From the NCBI RefSeq assembly GCF_009601685.2, contig NZ_CP045701.2, positions 496,001 to 560,000 of the forward strand: 64,000 nt of DNA. Direction: 5' to 3'. Below the pieces are notes generated by a model. It worked only from the letters and a program-made list of their open reading frames with translations. It was not told the origin of the DNA and did not search any database. A program made the position numbers and the translations under genes. Below, piece by piece: positions 1 to 10,576 of this stretch. The first letter of the stretch is position 1. Each line of letters begins with the position of its first letter. This stretch comes from Pseudomonas brassicacearum (GTDB lineage: Bacteria; Pseudomonadota; Gammaproteobacteria; Pseudomonadales; Pseudomonadaceae).

Positions 1-43
1 TCTGGCCGTTGGTTTTTTGATCAGTTTTCGGCGAGGGTTGCTC

Positions 44-1813
44 GTGATTGTTAGTCCCTGTAATGCACCAAAAATGACTGCCAAACGGTTTAGACGCGCT
101 TTGGTAGCGGGCTCGGCCCTGCTTTGCCTGTTCGGCGCAGGCCAACTGTGGGCATTCAGCCTCGATGATGTATCGGCGAAGGCTCAAGAACTGGCCGGGC
201 AAAAATTCGAAGCCCCGCGCAGCAATCTGCCGAACGAATTCCGCGATATGAAATTCGCTGACTATCAAAAAATCCGTTTCCGCACCGAAAAGGCCGAATG
301 GGCCGACCAGAAGACGCCGTTCAGGCTGTCCTTCTATCACCAGGGCATGCATTTCGACACGCCGGTGAAAATCAACGAAATCACCGCGACCACCGTCGAT
401 GAGATCAAGTACGACCCGTCGCGCTTCGATTTCGGCGACGTGAAATTCGATCCCAAGGCTACCGAGCAACTGGGCTACGCCGGTTTTCGCGTGTTGTACC
501 CGATCAACAAGGCAGACAAGCAAGACGAAATCATGACCATGCTGGGCGCGAGCTACTTCCGCGTCATCGGCAAGGGCCAGGTCTATGGCTTGTCGGCTCG
601 TGGCATGGCCATCGACACCGCGTTGCCATCAGGTGAAGAGTTCCCACGCTTTCGCGAATTCTGGATCCAGCGTCCGAGACCGACCGACAAGCACCTGGTG
701 ATCTTCGCCCTGCTGGATTCGCCGCGGGCCACTGGCGCCTATCGGCTGATCTTGCGCCCGGGCACCGACACTATCGTTGACGTGAAGTCGCGCGTGTTCC
801 TGCGTGATCGCGTCAACAAGCTTGGCATCGCCCCGTTGACCAGCATGTTCCTGTTTGGCGCCAACCAACCGTCCAAGGTGCTGAACTACCGTCGCGAACT
901 GCACGATTCCAGCGGCCTTTCGATCCATGCCGGTAACGGCGAGTGGATCTGGCGCCCGCTGAACAACCCGAAACACCTGGCCGTGAGCAACTTCTCGGTA
1001 GAAAACCCGCGTGGTTTCGGCCTGCTGCAACGGGGGCGTGACTTCAGCCATTACGAAGACCTGGACGACCGCTACGACAAGCGTCCAAGTGCCTGGATCG
1101 AACCTAAAGGCGATTGGGGCAAGGGGTCGGTCGACCTGGTAGAAATTCCGACCGCCGACGAAACCAACGACAATATCGTTGCCTTCTGGAGCCCGGAAAA
1201 ACTGCCGGAGCCAGGCCAACCGCTGGACTTCAGCTACCGCCTGCACTGGACCCTCGACGAAGCCAGCCTGCACTCGCCTGACAGCGCCTGGGTCAAGCAG
1301 ACCCTGCGCTCCACCGGTGACGTGAAGCAGTCCAACCTGATTCGTCAGCCGGATGGCAGCGTGGCCTACCTGGTGGATTTCGAAGGTCCGTCCCTGCAAG
1401 CGCTGCCGGAAGACGCCGATGTGCGTAGCCAGGTGAGCGTCGGCGAAAACGGCGAGATCGTCGAGAATAGCGTGCGCTACAACCCTGAAACCAAGGGCTG
1501 GCGCTTGACCCTGCGGTTGAAGATCAAGGATTCGAAACAGGCCACCGAAATGCGCGCGGCGCTGGTTCGTCCATTGACGCCTGTCGAAGCCCCGGCCGCC
1601 TCGCACTCCGTGACCACGACCCTGGCCAAGGCCGATAAGGTTGCCCGGCAGCAGACCGAAAGAGAACTCGCCCAAGAAAAAGCGAAAGACGAAGCCAAGG
1701 CCGTCAAGACGGCGGACGCTGCTGTTGAACCGACCCCAACCCAGCAGGAACCGGAACCGACTGAACAAGTCCTGACCGAGACCTGGAGCTATCAGTTGCC
1801 AGCCGATGAGTAA
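44..1813 (+). CDS. opgG: Glucan biosynthesis protein G (periplasmic)
   Basis: Periplasmic protein needed to make osmoregulated periplasmic glucans (OPGs), acting with the membrane glucosyltransferase OpgH. The 589-residue product has a hydrophobic export segment (about residues 20-37, ending LWA-FSL) followed by the conserved MdoG body (for example [53 protein letters not shown]). A charged Ala/Glu/Lys/Pro-rich tail of about 60 residues follows. I choose the GTG at 44 because a GAGG lies 7 bases upstream and [10 protein letters not shown] is the usual Pseudomonas N-terminus as I recall it; the ATG at 74 is an alternative. The stop overlaps the opgH start by 8 bases, so the two are translationally coupled. 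The promoter lies outside the window. Confidence 0.95.
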   Translation: MIVSPCNAPKMTAKRFRRALVAGSALLCLFGAGQLWAFSLDDVSAKAQELAGQKFEAPRSNLPNEFRDMKFADYQKIRFRTEKAEWADQKTPFRLSFYHQGMHFDTPVKINEITATTVDEIKYDPSRFDFGDVKFDPKATEQLGYAGFRVLYPINKADKQDEIMTMLGASYFRVIGKGQVYGLSARGMAIDTALPSGEEFPRFREFWIQRPRPTDKHLVIFALLDSPRATGAYRLILRPGTDTIVDVKSRVFLRDRVNKLGIAPLTSMFLFGANQPSKVLNYRRELHDSSGLSIHAGNGEWIWRPLNNPKHLAVSNFSVENPRGFGLLQRGRDFSHYEDLDDRYDKRPSAWIEPKGDWGKGSVDLVEIPTADETNDNIVAFWSPEKLPEPGQPLDFSYRLHWTLDEASLHSPDSAWVKQTLRSTGDVKQSNLIRQPDGSVAYLVDFEGPSLQALPEDADVRSQVSVGENGEIVENSVRYNPETKGWRLTLRLKIKDSKQATEMRAALVRPLTPVEAPAASHSVTTTLAKADKVARQQTERELAQEKAKDEAKAVKTADAAVEPTPTQQEPEPTEQVLTETWSYQLPADE

Positions 1814-4376
1814 TACTCCAGTACAGCCAGAGACGCTCAGCGAGTACCTGGCCCATTTACCCATGACCGACGAGCAGCGCGCCGAACTGGCGGGCTGCAA
1901 GTCCTTCAGCGAATTGCACGAACGCCTGTCCTCCTCGACCTTTGACGCGCCTGCCGAGGCGGCGCAAGCTTCGGTGGGCCGCCGGCTGACCCTGAGCACT
2001 GCCGAAGAGCTCGAGGACGCCGAAATGCTGGGGCTCGACACCAGTGGTCGGGTGTGCCTGAAAGCCACGCCGCCCATTCGTCGGACCAAGGTCGTGCCGG
2101 AGCCGTGGCGCACCAATATCCTGGTGCGCGCCTGGCGGCGCCTGACCGGTCGTACCAACCCGCCGAAGCCGCCCAAGGATGAGCGCGTGCTGCCCCATGC
2201 ACGCTGGCGTACCGTGGGCTCGACCCGCCGCTACATCCTGCTGATATTGATGCTTGGCCAGACCATCGTCGCCGGCTGGTACATGAAAGGCATCATGCCG
2301 TACCAGGGCTGGTCGTTCGTGGACCTGGAAGAAGTCCTGCATCAACCGCTGTTGCAGACCGCCACGCAGGTGCTGCCCTATGCGCTGCAAACCAGCATCC
2401 TGATTCTGTTCGGGATCCTGTTCTGCTGGGTCTCGGCAGGTTTCTGGACGGCGCTGATGGGCTTTCTCGAATTGCTCACCGGCCATGACAAATACCGTAT
2501 TTCCGGTGCCAGCGCCGGCAACGAACCGATTCCCAAGGACGCCCGCACCGCCCTGGTGATGCCGATCTGCAACGAAGACGTGCCACGGGTATTCGCCGGT
2601 TTGCGCGCCACGTTCGAGTCTGTGGCCGCCACCGGTGACCTGGATCGCTTCGACTTCTTCGTGCTCAGCGACAGTAACGAAACCGATATCTGCGTCGCCG
2701 AACAACAGGCCTGGCTGGACGTCTGCCGTGAAGCCGGTGGCTTCGGCAAGATCTTCTATCGCCGCCGTCGCCGTCGCGTGAAGCGCAAGAGCGGCAACCT
2801 CGACGACTTCTGCCGTCGTTGGGGCAGCGACTACAAGTACATGGTCGTGCTCGACGCCGACAGCGTCATGAGCGGTACGTGCCTGACCAGCCTGGTGCGC
2901 CTGATGGAAGCCACGCCGGACGCCGGCATCATCCAGACCGCGCCACGCGCCTCGGGCATGGACACGCTGTATGCGCGCATGCAGCAGTTCGCCACCCGGG
3001 TGTACGGTCCGCTGTTTACTGCCGGCCTGCACTTCTGGCAGTTGGGTGAATCCCACTACTGGGGCCACAACGCGATCATCCGCATGAAACCGTTCATCGA
3101 GCACTGCGCCCTGGCGCCGCTGCCCGGTAAAGGCGCGTTCGCCGGTGCCATCCTGTCCCACGACTTCGTCGAAGCTGCGCTGATGCGCCGCGCCGGCTGG
3201 GGCGTGTGGATTGCCTATGACTTGCCGGGCAGCTACGAAGAGCTGCCGCCGAACCTGCTGGACGAACTCAAGCGTGACCGTCGCTGGTGCCACGGCAACC
3301 TGATGAACTTCCGGCTGTTCCTGGTCAAGGGCATGCACCCGGTGCACCGTGCGGTATTCCTGACCGGCGTGATGTCCTACCTGTCGGCGCCGCTGTGGTT
3401 CTTCTTCCTGGTGCTGTCCACTGCGTTGTTGGCAGTGAACACGCTGATGGAGCCTCAGTACTTCCTTGAGCCGCGCCAGCTCTATCCGTTGTGGCCACAA
3501 TGGCACCCGGAAAAGGCCATCGCCCTGTTCTCCACCACTATCGTGCTGCTGTTCCTGCCCAAGCTGCTGAGCATTGTGCTGATCTGGGCCAAGGGTGCGA
3601 AGGAGTTCGGCGGCAAGTTCAAGGTGACGCTGTCGATGCTGCTGGAGATGCTGTTCTCCATGCTGCTGGCGCCGGTGCGGATGATTTTCCACACCCGCTT
3701 CGTGCTCGCCGCATTCCTGGGCTGGGCCGCAACCTGGAACTCGCCGCAGCGTGACGACGACTCCACGCCATGGAGCGAAGCGGTCAAGCGCCACGGTCCG
3801 CAAACCTTGCTGGGCTTCTTCTGGGCCTTGCTGGTGATTTGGCTGAACCCAAGCTTCCTGTGGTGGCTGGTGCCGATCGTCGGGTCGCTGATGCTGTCGA
3901 TCCCGGTATCGGTGATTTCCAGCCGCGTGGGCCTGGGCTTGAAGTCCCGTGATGAAAGCCTGTTCCTGATCCCTGAGGAATACGCACCGCCACAGGAGCT
4001 GCTGTCGACAGACCAGTACACCCATGAAAACCGTTGGCATGCGCTCAAAGACGGTTTCATCCGGGCGGTGGTCGATCCGCAACAGAATGCCTTGGCGTAT
4101 GCGTTGGCAACCTCGCGTCACGGCAAGGCCGAGCCGATCGAATGGCTGCGGGTCGAACGTGTTCGTCACGCCCTGAAGGTCGGCCCGGCCGGTCTCAGCA
4201 ACGCCGAGCGACTGGCCCTGCTGAGCGACCCGGTCGCCCTGTCCCGCCTGCATGAGCAGGTCTGGAGCGAGGCTCATCCTGAGTGGCTGGCGGCGTGGCG
4301 TGAGTCGGTCAAGGCCGATCCCCATGCACCGCTGTTGCCGCTACAGCCGGTGAGCGCACAGCCTCAGGTGGCCTGA
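1806..4376 (+). CDS. opgH: Glucans biosynthesis glucosyltransferase H
   Basis: Inner-membrane glycosyltransferase (GT2 family) that polymerises the beta-glucan backbone of OPGs from UDP-glucose. The 856-residue protein has a soluble N-terminus and membrane segments near residues 141-161 and 189-221. A cytosolic GT2 domain holds the DxD-like VLDADS (about 348), the [15 protein letters not shown] acceptor loop and RDRRWCHGN (about 491, the (Q/R)xxRW-type motif). Further membrane segments lie near 517-549, 572-596, 609-640 and 668-705, and the C-terminal tail is cytosolic. It starts inside opgG and is followed by a strong intrinsic terminator, so opgGH is a two-gene operon. Confidence 0.96.
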   Translation: MSNTPVQPETLSEYLAHLPMTDEQRAELAGCKSFSELHERLSSSTFDAPAEAAQASVGRRLTLSTAEELEDAEMLGLDTSGRVCLKATPPIRRTKVVPEPWRTNILVRAWRRLTGRTNPPKPPKDERVLPHARWRTVGSTRRYILLILMLGQTIVAGWYMKGIMPYQGWSFVDLEEVLHQPLLQTATQVLPYALQTSILILFGILFCWVSAGFWTALMGFLELLTGHDKYRISGASAGNEPIPKDARTALVMPICNEDVPRVFAGLRATFESVAATGDLDRFDFFVLSDSNETDICVAEQQAWLDVCREAGGFGKIFYRRRRRRVKRKSGNLDDFCRRWGSDYKYMVVLDADSVMSGTCLTSLVRLMEATPDAGIIQTAPRASGMDTLYARMQQFATRVYGPLFTAGLHFWQLGESHYWGHNAIIRMKPFIEHCALAPLPGKGAFAGAILSHDFVEAALMRRAGWGVWIAYDLPGSYEELPPNLLDELKRDRRWCHGNLMNFRLFLVKGMHPVHRAVFLTGVMSYLSAPLWFFFLVLSTALLAVNTLMEPQYFLEPRQLYPLWPQWHPEKAIALFSTTIVLLFLPKLLSIVLIWAKGAKEFGGKFKVTLSMLLEMLFSMLLAPVRMIFHTRFVLAAFLGWAATWNSPQRDDDSTPWSEAVKRHGPQTLLGFFWALLVIWLNPSFLWWLVPIVGSLMLSIPVSVISSRVGLGLKSRDESLFLIPEEYAPPQELLSTDQYTHENRWHALKDGFIRAVVDPQQNALAYALATSRHGKAEPIEWLRVERVRHALKVGPAGLSNAERLALLSDPVALSRLHEQVWSEAHPEWLAAWRESVKADPHAPLLPLQPVSAQPQVA

Positions 4377-4381
4377 TACGC

Positions 4382-4418
4382 AAAAAGCCCCGCTTCTGGA
4401 AGGAAGCGGGGCTTTTTG
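4382..4418 (+). terminator. Intrinsic terminator after opgGH
   Basis: An A-run, the GC-rich stem AAGCCCCGCTTC / GAAGCGGGGCTT with a short loop, then a T-run. It lies 6 bases after the opgH stop codon and ends the opgGH transcript. Confidence 0.92.
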
Positions 4419-4450
4419 TTGGGCGTATTTTCTATCTGCGGATCGCCCTT

Positions 4451-4491
4451 GTGGCGAGGGAGCTTGCTCCCGCTGGGTGGCGCAGCCGCCC
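4451..4491. repeat. REP-like palindrome, left copy of a 41-bp inverted pair
   Basis: Contains the palindromic core GAGGGAGCTTGCTCCC followed by GCTGGGTGGCGCAGCCGCC. The reverse complement recurs at about 5899-5939, apparently without a mismatch, so the pair brackets the DUF6124-type gene and the repeat island. The same core occurs at 22160-22186 and 22297-22322. Confidence 0.85.
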
Positions 4492-4508
4492 CCGATTTTG
4501 TGGTGCGG

Positions 4509-4850
4509 TCAGTGTTGTGGATTGATGCTATCCAACATCCGGTTTGCCAATAACCTGCTCAGTTCGATCAGTTGCTGAATGCCGAAGGCAACGTGGCGCC
4601 GCGAGCCTTTCAGGTCGAACGCGAGGTCGCTGACCATGGCATCGGCTGAGGCCAGGTTTTCGCTGAGGTTGGCCAGCAGGCTTTCGGTGTCGATGCCGTC
4701 GACGACGGTGAAGAGCTGGCCCGATGGCTGTTTTTCTTCGGGGTTGGGCTGTTTGGGCTTCAGGTAGTAATCGAGTGCGCGGTCGGTGGCTTCCTGGAGT
4801 TTCTTGGGGTCGGTTTCTGGTTCTGGTGGATTGGGTGTGACCTTGTGCAT
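4509..4850 (-). CDS. DUF6124-type small Pseudomonas protein
   Basis: 113-residue cytosolic protein of unknown function. It resembles a Pseudomonas-restricted family I know as DUF6124: an N-terminal KVTPNPPEPETDP stretch, the conserved KLQEATDRALDYYLKP segment, and a C-terminal helical region (SLLANLSENLASADAMVSDL, then QQLIELSRLLANRML). I choose the ATG at 4850 because AAGGAG stands 8-9 bases upstream; a longer in-frame start at 4886 has no such site. It stands alone between repeats, with REP copies on both sides. No signal peptide or membrane segment is visible. Family membership is from memory and the function is unknown. Confidence 0.75.
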   Translation of the reverse strand: MHKVTPNPPEPETDPKKLQEATDRALDYYLKPKQPNPEEKQPSGQLFTVVDGIDTESLLANLSENLASADAMVSDLAFDLKGSRRHVAFGIQQLIELSRLLANRMLDSINPQH

Positions 4851-4886
4851 GGTTGACGCTCCTTGATTGATGGAGCCGCCAGACAT

Positions 4887-5956
4887 CGCTGCTAAACGAA
4901 AAGGGTGGCGACTGTGCGCGGGTTAGCAGACCAGGAATCAAGGAACCCGGCGCACCGAAGTGCCCCACGCACAGCCGCCATAAAGCGGACCTGCGTGCCT
5001 TGATATTTTGCCGAGCTGCTAAACCCGATCGCTGAACTGACAGCGACCTGCAAACGTTAGAGCCCAGGGCCAAGGCGCACAAGCCGGCGGATTCTGGCGT
5101 AGTTGTAGGCAATGGCGCAAGGCTGTGTAGCCCTGTGCTGAAGGGCTGATCTTTGTGTGTATATCCGTTATTTAGGTAACGGCGGCTTATGGTTCCGCCC
5201 TTACGGCGGGTCACTTTCGAAAAGCCCGGAAGCCGGCCCAGTCGAAAGCAACCAAAGCGCTCATGCCCCACCACTTGGCACCTCGCTCCGCCATGGTGGT
5301 TAACGGGGCGCCGAGATCAACGTCCACCACGAGGCGGCCTAGTAGCCGACCTGGCTCTCCCGGTCGTACACCCCTCAGATCTGTTTGAGCAGGACCTGTG
5401 GGAGCAAAGCTTGCTCGCGAGGCGGCCTGACAGCCGGCCTGGTTCTCCCGGTCGTACTCCGATCCAATTGATGTGGGAGCGGGCTTGCTCGCGAAGACGG
5501 CGGGGCAGTCAGTATTGATGTTGCCTGACAGACCGCTATCGCGAGCAAGCTTTGCTCCCACAGATCTAACGGGTGTACGACCGGGAGAACCAGGTCGGCT
5601 GTTAGGCCGCCTCGCGGTGGACGTTGATCTCGGGCGCCCCGTTAACCACGCTGGCCGAACGCAGGCATTGCGCAGTGGGCATCCCGGCATGGATGCCGGG
5701 TTAGCCGCGCTGGGCCATGGATGGCCCTTCGCGGCGGGCCCACGGAGCAATGCCTTCGTTCGGGCATGCCGAGCCTAAGCGAGGCACCGAGTGGTGGGGC
5801 AGAAGCGTTTTGCTTACTTTTGCGCTTGTCAAAAGTGAGCCGCTGTAAGAGCGGAACCCTCAGCAGCCGTGACCTAAATAACGGATATACACACAAAGGG
5901 CGGCTGCGCCACCCAGCGGGAGCAAGCTCCCTCGCCACGGGTTATGCGTAGGCCTG
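4887..5956. repeat. Gene-free repeat island with large imperfect inverted repeat
   Basis: I see no credible gene in this 1.07 kb. A long imperfect inverted repeat has a left arm at about 5152-5385 (TTTGTGTGTATATCCGTTAT, then GTTCCGCCCTTACGGCGGGT, then CGCCGAGATCAACGTCCACC) and a right arm at about 5575-5897 with the same blocks in reverse order and strand. REP copies lie in the centre (5395-5424 and the REPIN at 5472-5562). The right arm carries an extra block of about 100 bases near 5665-5765. Long reading frames here are by-products of the repeats. Confidence 0.8.
5472..5562. repeat. REPIN (inverted REP pair)
   Basis: GTGGGAGCGGGCTTGCTCGCGA on the plus strand and its inverted relative TCGCGAGCAAGCTTTGCTCCCAC, separated by about 45 bases. 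This is the standard Pseudomonas REPIN layout. A further single REP lies at 5395-5424. Confidence 0.88.
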
Positions 5957-7873
5957 CTAGACCCGAAACCGCCCCACCAACGTCTGCAAATGCACCCCCA
6001 ACCGCGCCAGCTCAGCACTGGAGGCCGCAGTCTCTTCACTGGACGACGCCGTCTGCTCCGACACATCACGCACATTCAGCACACTACGGTTGATCTCCTC
6101 AGCCACCGCGCTCTGCTGCTCGGCTGCCGCAGCGATCTGCTGGTTCATCGACTGGATCGCCGAAACCGTACGGGTGATGTTCTCCAACGAGCCCCCGGCG
6201 CGGCGGGTCAGCTCGACGCTGTTGTCGGTCAGGTTGCGACTATTGTCCATGATGGTCGCGACCTGCTGGGTGCCCGATTGCAGGCCGACGATCAGCTCTT
6301 CGATTTCTTCAGTGGACTTCTGGGTGCGCTGCGCCAGGCTGCGAACCTCATCGGCCACGACCGCAAAGCCACGTCCGGCTTCCCCTGCGCGGGCCGCTTC
6401 GATGGCGGCGTTGAGGGCCAGCAGGTTGGTTTGCTGGGCCACGGACTTGATCACGTCGAGCACGCTGCCGATCTTGTCGCTTTCACGCTTCAGGTCGCCC
6501 ATCGCGGCGGTGGAGTTGCCCACTTCGAGGGCCAGGCGTTCGATCTGGGCGATGGCTTCGCCGACCACTTTTTCACCTTCGCGCGCCTGCTGATCGGCGG
6601 CGACGGCGGCTTCGGAGGCTTCCTCGGCGTTGCGGGCGACTTCTTGCACCGTAGCGGTCATTTCATGCATGGCGGTGGCGACCTGATCGGTTTCCACTTT
6701 TTGGCTGTTGACCCCGGCGCTGGTCTGCTCGGTCACGGCCGAGAGTTGTTCGGCGGCGCTGGCGATCTGGGTAACACCTTCGCCTATGCCACCGATCAAT
6801 TGCCGCAGGCCCACGGTCATGCTTTGCATGGCGCGTTGCAATTGGCCAAGTTCGTCGCGGCGTTCTGAGGTGAGATTGTGGGTCAGGTCGCCGGCGGCCA
6901 CGCGCTCGGCGACCTTCAAGGTTTCGCCGAGTGGACCGACGATCTGCCGGGTGATGAACAGGGCAGCGATCACGCCAAACAGCAGCGCCAGGGCGGCGGC
7001 GGCGATCAGGACAGACTTGGCCTGGCCGGTATCATGGTCACGCACGGCCGTCTGGGATACGGTGAGCTTCTGGCTGGAGTCGATCAGTACCTTGCCTTGC
7101 TCACTCATTCGTTGCAGTGCTGCACCGTTATCCAACTGGGAGTCGCGGAACTGGCTGACCGCCGCGCGATAGACGTTCATCGAGTCGCTGGCTTGTTGGA
7201 GGGTATCGGCGTGTTCCTCGGGTAGCTGGGCCGGCAAGCGTGCCAGTAGCTTCAGGACATCGGTGATAGCATCGATGGCCGGCTGCTGGGCCTCGCTTTT
7301 TCCGCTGTAGGTGTAGCCGCGAACCTGATAGCGCGCCTGTTGGATCGCCTTGCTCAGGGCCACCACACTGTTGAACTGGGTTATATCACCGCTTTGCAGC
7401 GAGGCTTTTTCCACCTTGGCGACGTGGGCCACGGCGTTGTCGGCGCTGGCGCCGAGCTTGCTGCGGGCGTCTTCGCGGCTGACGGTGGCGCTGGTCATCA
7501 GGGCGAAGGCGCTTTTGTATTCGGCGACGGCGGCCAGTTGCGCATCGATCAGCGCCACATCGGCCGGTTGTTCGATCAATTGGCGAGCAGTCTGCAGGCC
7601 CTCTTCGAGCTTGGCCAGCAGGTCGTTGACCTGTTGTGGCCCTTTCTCGCCCCGCGTGGTGCTGTAGTCGATGCTGGCCAGGTTCAAGTCTTTGCTCAAG
7701 TCGTTGAGACTGGCAATGAACCCCAGTTTGTCACCCCGACTGATGACATTGCCCAGGCCGGACCAACCGGTGAATGCAATCATCAAGGTGAGGAATAGCA
7801 CCAGGCCGAAGCCTGCGCCGAGTTTGCGATTAACGCTTACGTTTCCCAAGCCTTGGGCAAGCCACCGGACCAT
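5957..7873 (-). CDS. Methyl-accepting chemotaxis protein, HBM-type sensor
   Basis: 638-residue inner-membrane chemoreceptor that would report ligand occupancy to CheA/CheW. TM1 lies near residues 19-38, followed by a periplasmic all-helical region of about 245 residues, long enough for a helical bimodular (HBM) domain. TM2 is near 288-311, HAMP near 312-365, and the signalling hairpin to the end, with the tip [20 protein letters not shown] near 478-497. No CheR-tethering pentapeptide is seen at the C-terminus (GRFRV). The start at 7873 has AAAGGAG 7 bases upstream, and a FliA-type promoter sits 36-70 bases upstream. By position it corresponds to PA5072/McpK of P. aeruginosa, an alpha-ketoglutarate receptor; ligand identity here is inference. 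Confidence 0.93.
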   Translation of the reverse strand: MVRWLAQGLGNVSVNRKLGAGFGLVLFLTLMIAFTGWSGLGNVISRGDKLGFIASLNDLSKDLNLASIDYSTTRGEKGPQQVNDLLAKLEEGLQTARQLIEQPADVALIDAQLAAVAEYKSAFALMTSATVSREDARSKLGASADNAVAHVAKVEKASLQSGDITQFNSVVALSKAIQQARYQVRGYTYSGKSEAQQPAIDAITDVLKLLARLPAQLPEEHADTLQQASDSMNVYRAAVSQFRDSQLDNGAALQRMSEQGKVLIDSSQKLTVSQTAVRDHDTGQAKSVLIAAAALALLFGVIAALFITRQIVGPLGETLKVAERVAAGDLTHNLTSERRDELGQLQRAMQSMTVGLRQLIGGIGEGVTQIASAAEQLSAVTEQTSAGVNSQKVETDQVATAMHEMTATVQEVARNAEEASEAAVAADQQAREGEKVVGEAIAQIERLALEVGNSTAAMGDLKRESDKIGSVLDVIKSVAQQTNLLALNAAIEAARAGEAGRGFAVVADEVRSLAQRTQKSTEEIEELIVGLQSGTQQVATIMDNSRNLTDNSVELTRRAGGSLENITRTVSAIQSMNQQIAAAAEQQSAVAEEINRSVLNVRDVSEQTASSSEETAASSAELARLGVHLQTLVGRFRV

Positions 7874-7915
7874 GCTGATACTCCTTTGGAGCGTTGTATT
7901 GGTTTTATGGGGACT

Positions 7916-7942
7916 ATATCGGCGGCTTGGGCGGGATCTGTA
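7916..7942 (-). promoter_or_regulatory. FliA (sigma-28) type promoter for the chemoreceptor
   Basis: On the minus strand, TACA (7942-7939), 15 bases, then GCCGATAT (7923-7916). This matches the flagellar/chemotaxis sigma-28 pattern TAAA-N15-GCCGATAA at all but two positions. It would give a 5' leader of roughly 35 bases, in keeping with co-expression with motility genes. Confidence 0.8.
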
Positions 7943-8003
7943 GAAATGAGCTCAGGAATCTCGAAGTGGGTTGTTTGTGGCGAGGGGAAAGCAGCGATAC
8001 CTC

Positions 8004-8711
8004 TCAGAACAACCGCGAAAGCAGCGCTGCAACCGCCGTCTCGACCCGCAGGATCCGCTCGCCCAGCTGCACCGGTTGCAGGCCGGCCTTGGCCAGCAGG
8101 TCGATCTCGTATGGAATCCAGCCGCCTTCCGGGCCGATGGCCAATGTCACCGGTTCGGTCAGTGCGCGAGGGCAGGGCGGGTAGTTGCCGGGGTGACCGA
8201 CCAGGCCCAAGGTGCCGTCGGTCATGGCCGGCAGGCGGTCTTCGACGAAGGGTTTGAAGCGTTTTTCGATGATGATTTCTGGCAGTACGCTGTCCCGGGC
8301 TTGTTCCAGGCCCAGGATCAGTTGCTCGCGGATGGCCTCGGGCTCAAGGAATGGCGTCTGCCAAAAGCTCTTTTCCACGCGATAACTGTTGACCAGCACC
8401 ACGCGTGGCACGCCCATGGTGGCAATGGTCTGGAACACCCTTCGGAGCATTTTCGGACGCGGCAGTGCCAACACCAGCGTCAGCGGCAACTTGGCCGGTG
8501 CCGGCTGGTCGAGAGTCACTTGCAGTTCGGCCTCGCGGGCTTCCAGGCGCAGCACCTGGGCCGTGCCCATCAACCCACCGATGCGCCCGACCCGCAGGCT
8601 GTCACCGACAGCGCAGCGATGGACTTCCTGCATGTGGGTCAACCGGCGATCACCCAGGATCACGCGGTCAGGCCCGATGAAGTCGGCCTCTTCGAGCAGC
8701 AGCAGGTTCAC
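8004..8711 (-). CDS. rsmE: 16S rRNA (uracil(1498)-N(3))-methyltransferase
   Basis: 235-residue SPOUT-class enzyme that methylates N3 of U1498 in 16S rRNA. The C-terminal trefoil-knot signature is clear (LAIGPEGGW, then [11 protein letters not shown]), and the N-terminal PUA-like part starts MNLLLLEE with [13 protein letters not shown]. The start is GTG at 8711, which overlaps the tatC stop in a GTGA tetranucleotide, so it is coupled to the tat operon. The same adjacency is seen in P. aeruginosa as I recall. Confidence 0.95.
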   Translation of the reverse strand: MNLLLLEEADFIGPDRVILGDRRLTHMQEVHRCAVGDSLRVGRIGGLMGTAQVLRLEAREAELQVTLDQPAPAKLPLTLVLALPRPKMLRRVFQTIATMGVPRVVLVNSYRVEKSFWQTPFLEPEAIREQLILGLEQARDSVLPEIIIEKRFKPFVEDRLPAMTDGTLGLVGHPGNYPPCPRALTEPVTLAIGPEGGWIPYEIDLLAKAGLQPVQLGERILRVETAVAALLSRLF

Positions 8712-9505
8712 GCTTGGGTCGCTGGCGGCTGGTCGTTGTGGTCATCGGCTGGCTGTTCCTCGGGCTCTTCTTCCCGGCGCTTGCGCACCAGGCCACCGAA
8801 CAGGATGCCGATCTCGAACAGCAACCACATCGGCACGGCCAGCAGGGTCTGGGAGAAGATGTCCGGCGGGGTCAGGATCATGCCGACCACGAAGCAGCCG
8901 ATGATCACGTAGGGGCGGACCTTCTTCAGGTAGCTCACGTCAACCACGCCGATCCACACCAGCAGCACCACCGCCACGGGGATTTCGAACGCCACGCCGA
9001 AGGCGAAGAACAGCGTCATGACGAAATCCAGGTAACTGGTGATGTCGGTCATCATCTCTACGCCCGCCGGGGTGGCGGCGGCGAAGAACTTGAAGATCAG
9101 CGGGAACACCAGGTAATAGGCGAAGGCCATGCCGGTGTAGAACAGCAGGATGCTGGACATCAGCAGCGGCACGGCGATGCGTTTTTCATGCTTGTACAGG
9201 CCTGGCGCGATGAAGCCCCAGATCTGGTGCAGGATCACCGGGATCGCCAGGAACAGCGAGACCATCATCGTCAGCTTGAGCGGCGTCAGGAACGGTGACG
9301 ACACGTCTGTGGCGATCATCGTTGCGCCTTCCGGCAGGTACTGGCGCAGTGGCGTGGAGACGAAGGTGTAGATCTGCTGGGTGAAGGCAAACAACCCGGC
9401 GAAGATGATGAAAATCGCCGCGACGCAACGCAGCAGGCGGGTGCGCAACTCGGTAAGGTGCGATACCAGCGGCATCGGCTGGTCGTTCTCTGGGATATTG
9501 CTCAT
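8708..9505 (-). CDS. tatC: Twin-arginine translocase subunit TatC
   Basis: 265-residue polytopic membrane protein that recognises twin-arginine signal peptides and forms the TatBC receptor. Visible landmarks are the N-terminal [16 protein letters not shown], the FxP-containing first periplasmic loop ([11 protein letters not shown]), [22 protein letters not shown] and the conserved [14 protein letters not shown] near TM5-6. The tail is charged and Glu/Pro-rich. The start overlaps tatB by 4 bases and the stop overlaps rsmE, all in one operon. Confidence 0.97.
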   Translation of the reverse strand: MSNIPENDQPMPLVSHLTELRTRLLRCVAAIFIIFAGLFAFTQQIYTFVSTPLRQYLPEGATMIATDVSSPFLTPLKLTMMVSLFLAIPVILHQIWGFIAPGLYKHEKRIAVPLLMSSILLFYTGMAFAYYLVFPLIFKFFAAATPAGVEMMTDITSYLDFVMTLFFAFGVAFEIPVAVVLLVWIGVVDVSYLKKVRPYVIIGCFVVGMILTPPDIFSQTLLAVPMWLLFEIGILFGGLVRKRREEEPEEQPADDHNDQPPATQA

Positions 9506-9921
9506 GGGGCTCGCGACGGCAATGTAGGGTCGTTGGGCACTTCTGGCGTTGTCGCCGTCGGGGCGGGTTCCACCGGTTTGGCAGGCTCGGCCACCACGGG
9601 CGCCGGGTCATCCACCGGCACCTGTGGCGCAATCGTCGGCTCGACCGCAGGTTGGACCGGCGTCGGTTCCTGTTGGGTCGGCGTGAAGATTTTCCGCGCT
9701 TCTTGCTCCAGGGACAGAATATGTTCGTTGTGAAGTTGCCGACGGATGTCGTCGGCACCGATTTCACGTTCAACTTCCTGTTTGATCGCATTGAAGCTGC
9801 GCTTCAGGCGCCCGATCCACAGACCGGCGGTGCGCGCAGCACCCGGCAGACGCTCGGGGCCCAGTACCAGCAGGGCGACGAGGCCGACGAGCAGCAGTTC
9901 AGTGAAGCTGATCCCAAACAT
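9502..9921 (-). CDS. tatB: Sec-independent translocase subunit TatB
   Basis: 139-residue single-pass membrane protein partnering TatC in the Tat receptor. The N-terminal helix [26 protein letters not shown] has the Glu and the GPE/RLP hinge typical of TatB. An amphipathic helix ([19 protein letters not shown]) and a Pro/Ala/Val-rich low-complexity tail follow. It lies 10 bases after tatA and overlaps tatC. Confidence 0.96.
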   Translation of the reverse strand: MFGISFTELLLVGLVALLVLGPERLPGAARTAGLWIGRLKRSFNAIKQEVEREIGADDIRRQLHNEHILSLEQEARKIFTPTQQEPTPVQPAVEPTIAPQVPVDDPAPVVAEPAKPVEPAPTATTPEVPNDPTLPSRAP

Positions 9922-9931
9922 TAGTCAGTGC

Positions 9932-10219
9932 TCACGAGTCTTTGCGGGCGGGCTCTTCGACTTTCTGGGCCTGCACGTCGATGGTGTGCGGCGCATTCAC
10001 AGGCTGGGCGGCCTGGGGGTGTACCGGTTGGGTCGGCTGCGCCGGTTGGCCAGGAGCCGCCGTCGGATCGGTCGGTTTTTCGTCATCGTTCATGGCTTTG
10101 CGAAAGCCCTTGATCGATTCGCCAACATCGGTGCCAAGGTTTTTCAGTTTCTTGGTACCGAATACCAACACCACGACGACCAGGATGACGATCCAGTGTT
10201 TCCAGTCAAAAATACCCAT
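9932..10219 (-). CDS. tatA: Sec-independent translocase subunit TatA
   Basis: 95-residue pore-forming Tat component. The N-terminal membrane helix ([20 protein letters not shown]) is followed by the [12 protein letters not shown] hinge and amphipathic helix ([13 protein letters not shown]). The C-terminal half is Pro/Gln/Ala-rich, longer than in enteric TatA. It follows hisE by 24 bases, so hisIE and tatABC-rsmE probably share a transcript. Confidence 0.96.
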   Translation of the reverse strand: MGIFDWKHWIVILVVVVLVFGTKKLKNLGTDVGESIKGFRKAMNDDEKPTDPTAAPGQPAQPTQPVHPQAAQPVNAPHTIDVQAQKVEEPARKDS

Positions 10220-10243
10220 GGGACTATTCCTCTCAAAAGTTGA

Positions 10244-10576
10244 TCAGGCAGACGGGCGCGAGGCTTTCTCGACGTGCCCGGACAGACCGAAGCGACGGTC
10301 CAGTTCATCCAGTACGGCCTGCGGATGCTGCCCCAGTTGGGCCAGCATGACCAGGCTGTGGAACCACAGGTCGGCGGTCTCGTAGATCACGTCGCTGCAA
10401 TCGCCGCTGATGGCGGCGTCCTTGGCGGCGATGATGGTCTCGACCGACTCTTCGCCGACTTTCTCCAGAATCTTGTTCAAGCCCTTGTGGTACAGGCTGG
10501 CGACATAGGAACTGTCGGCCGCGGCGCCCTTGCGCTCTTCCAGCACCTGGGCCAGGCGGGTCAGGGTGTCACTCAT
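10244..10576 (-). CDS. hisE: Phosphoribosyl-ATP pyrophosphatase
   Basis: 110-residue enzyme of histidine biosynthesis (phosphoribosyl-ATP to phosphoribosyl-AMP plus PPi), of the all-alpha NTP pyrophosphohydrolase fold. Signature residues include [19 protein letters not shown] and [18 protein letters not shown] choose the ATG at 10576 ([16 protein letters not shown]); the longer open frame upstream merely reads through hisI. The start lies inside the hisI end (8-base overlap). hisI and hisE are separate genes here, not fused as in enterics. Confidence 0.96.
   Translation of the reverse strand: MSDTLTRLAQVLEERKGAAADSSYVASLYHKGLNKILEKVGEESVETIIAAKDAAISGDCSDVIYETADLWFHSLVMLAQLGQHPQAVLDELDRRFGLSGHVEKASRPSA

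Noticed and set aside
1857..4325. 822-codon open frame antisense to opgH
   Set aside because: Gln/His/Arg-rich shadow frame caused by high GC at third positions; no ribosome site or family resemblance, while opgH is unmistakable.
5211..5778. Overlapping frames of 100-180 codons in the repeat island
   Set aside because: They translate REP and inverted-repeat sequence in several frames and contain the same PGEPGRLLGRL-like peptides on both strands.
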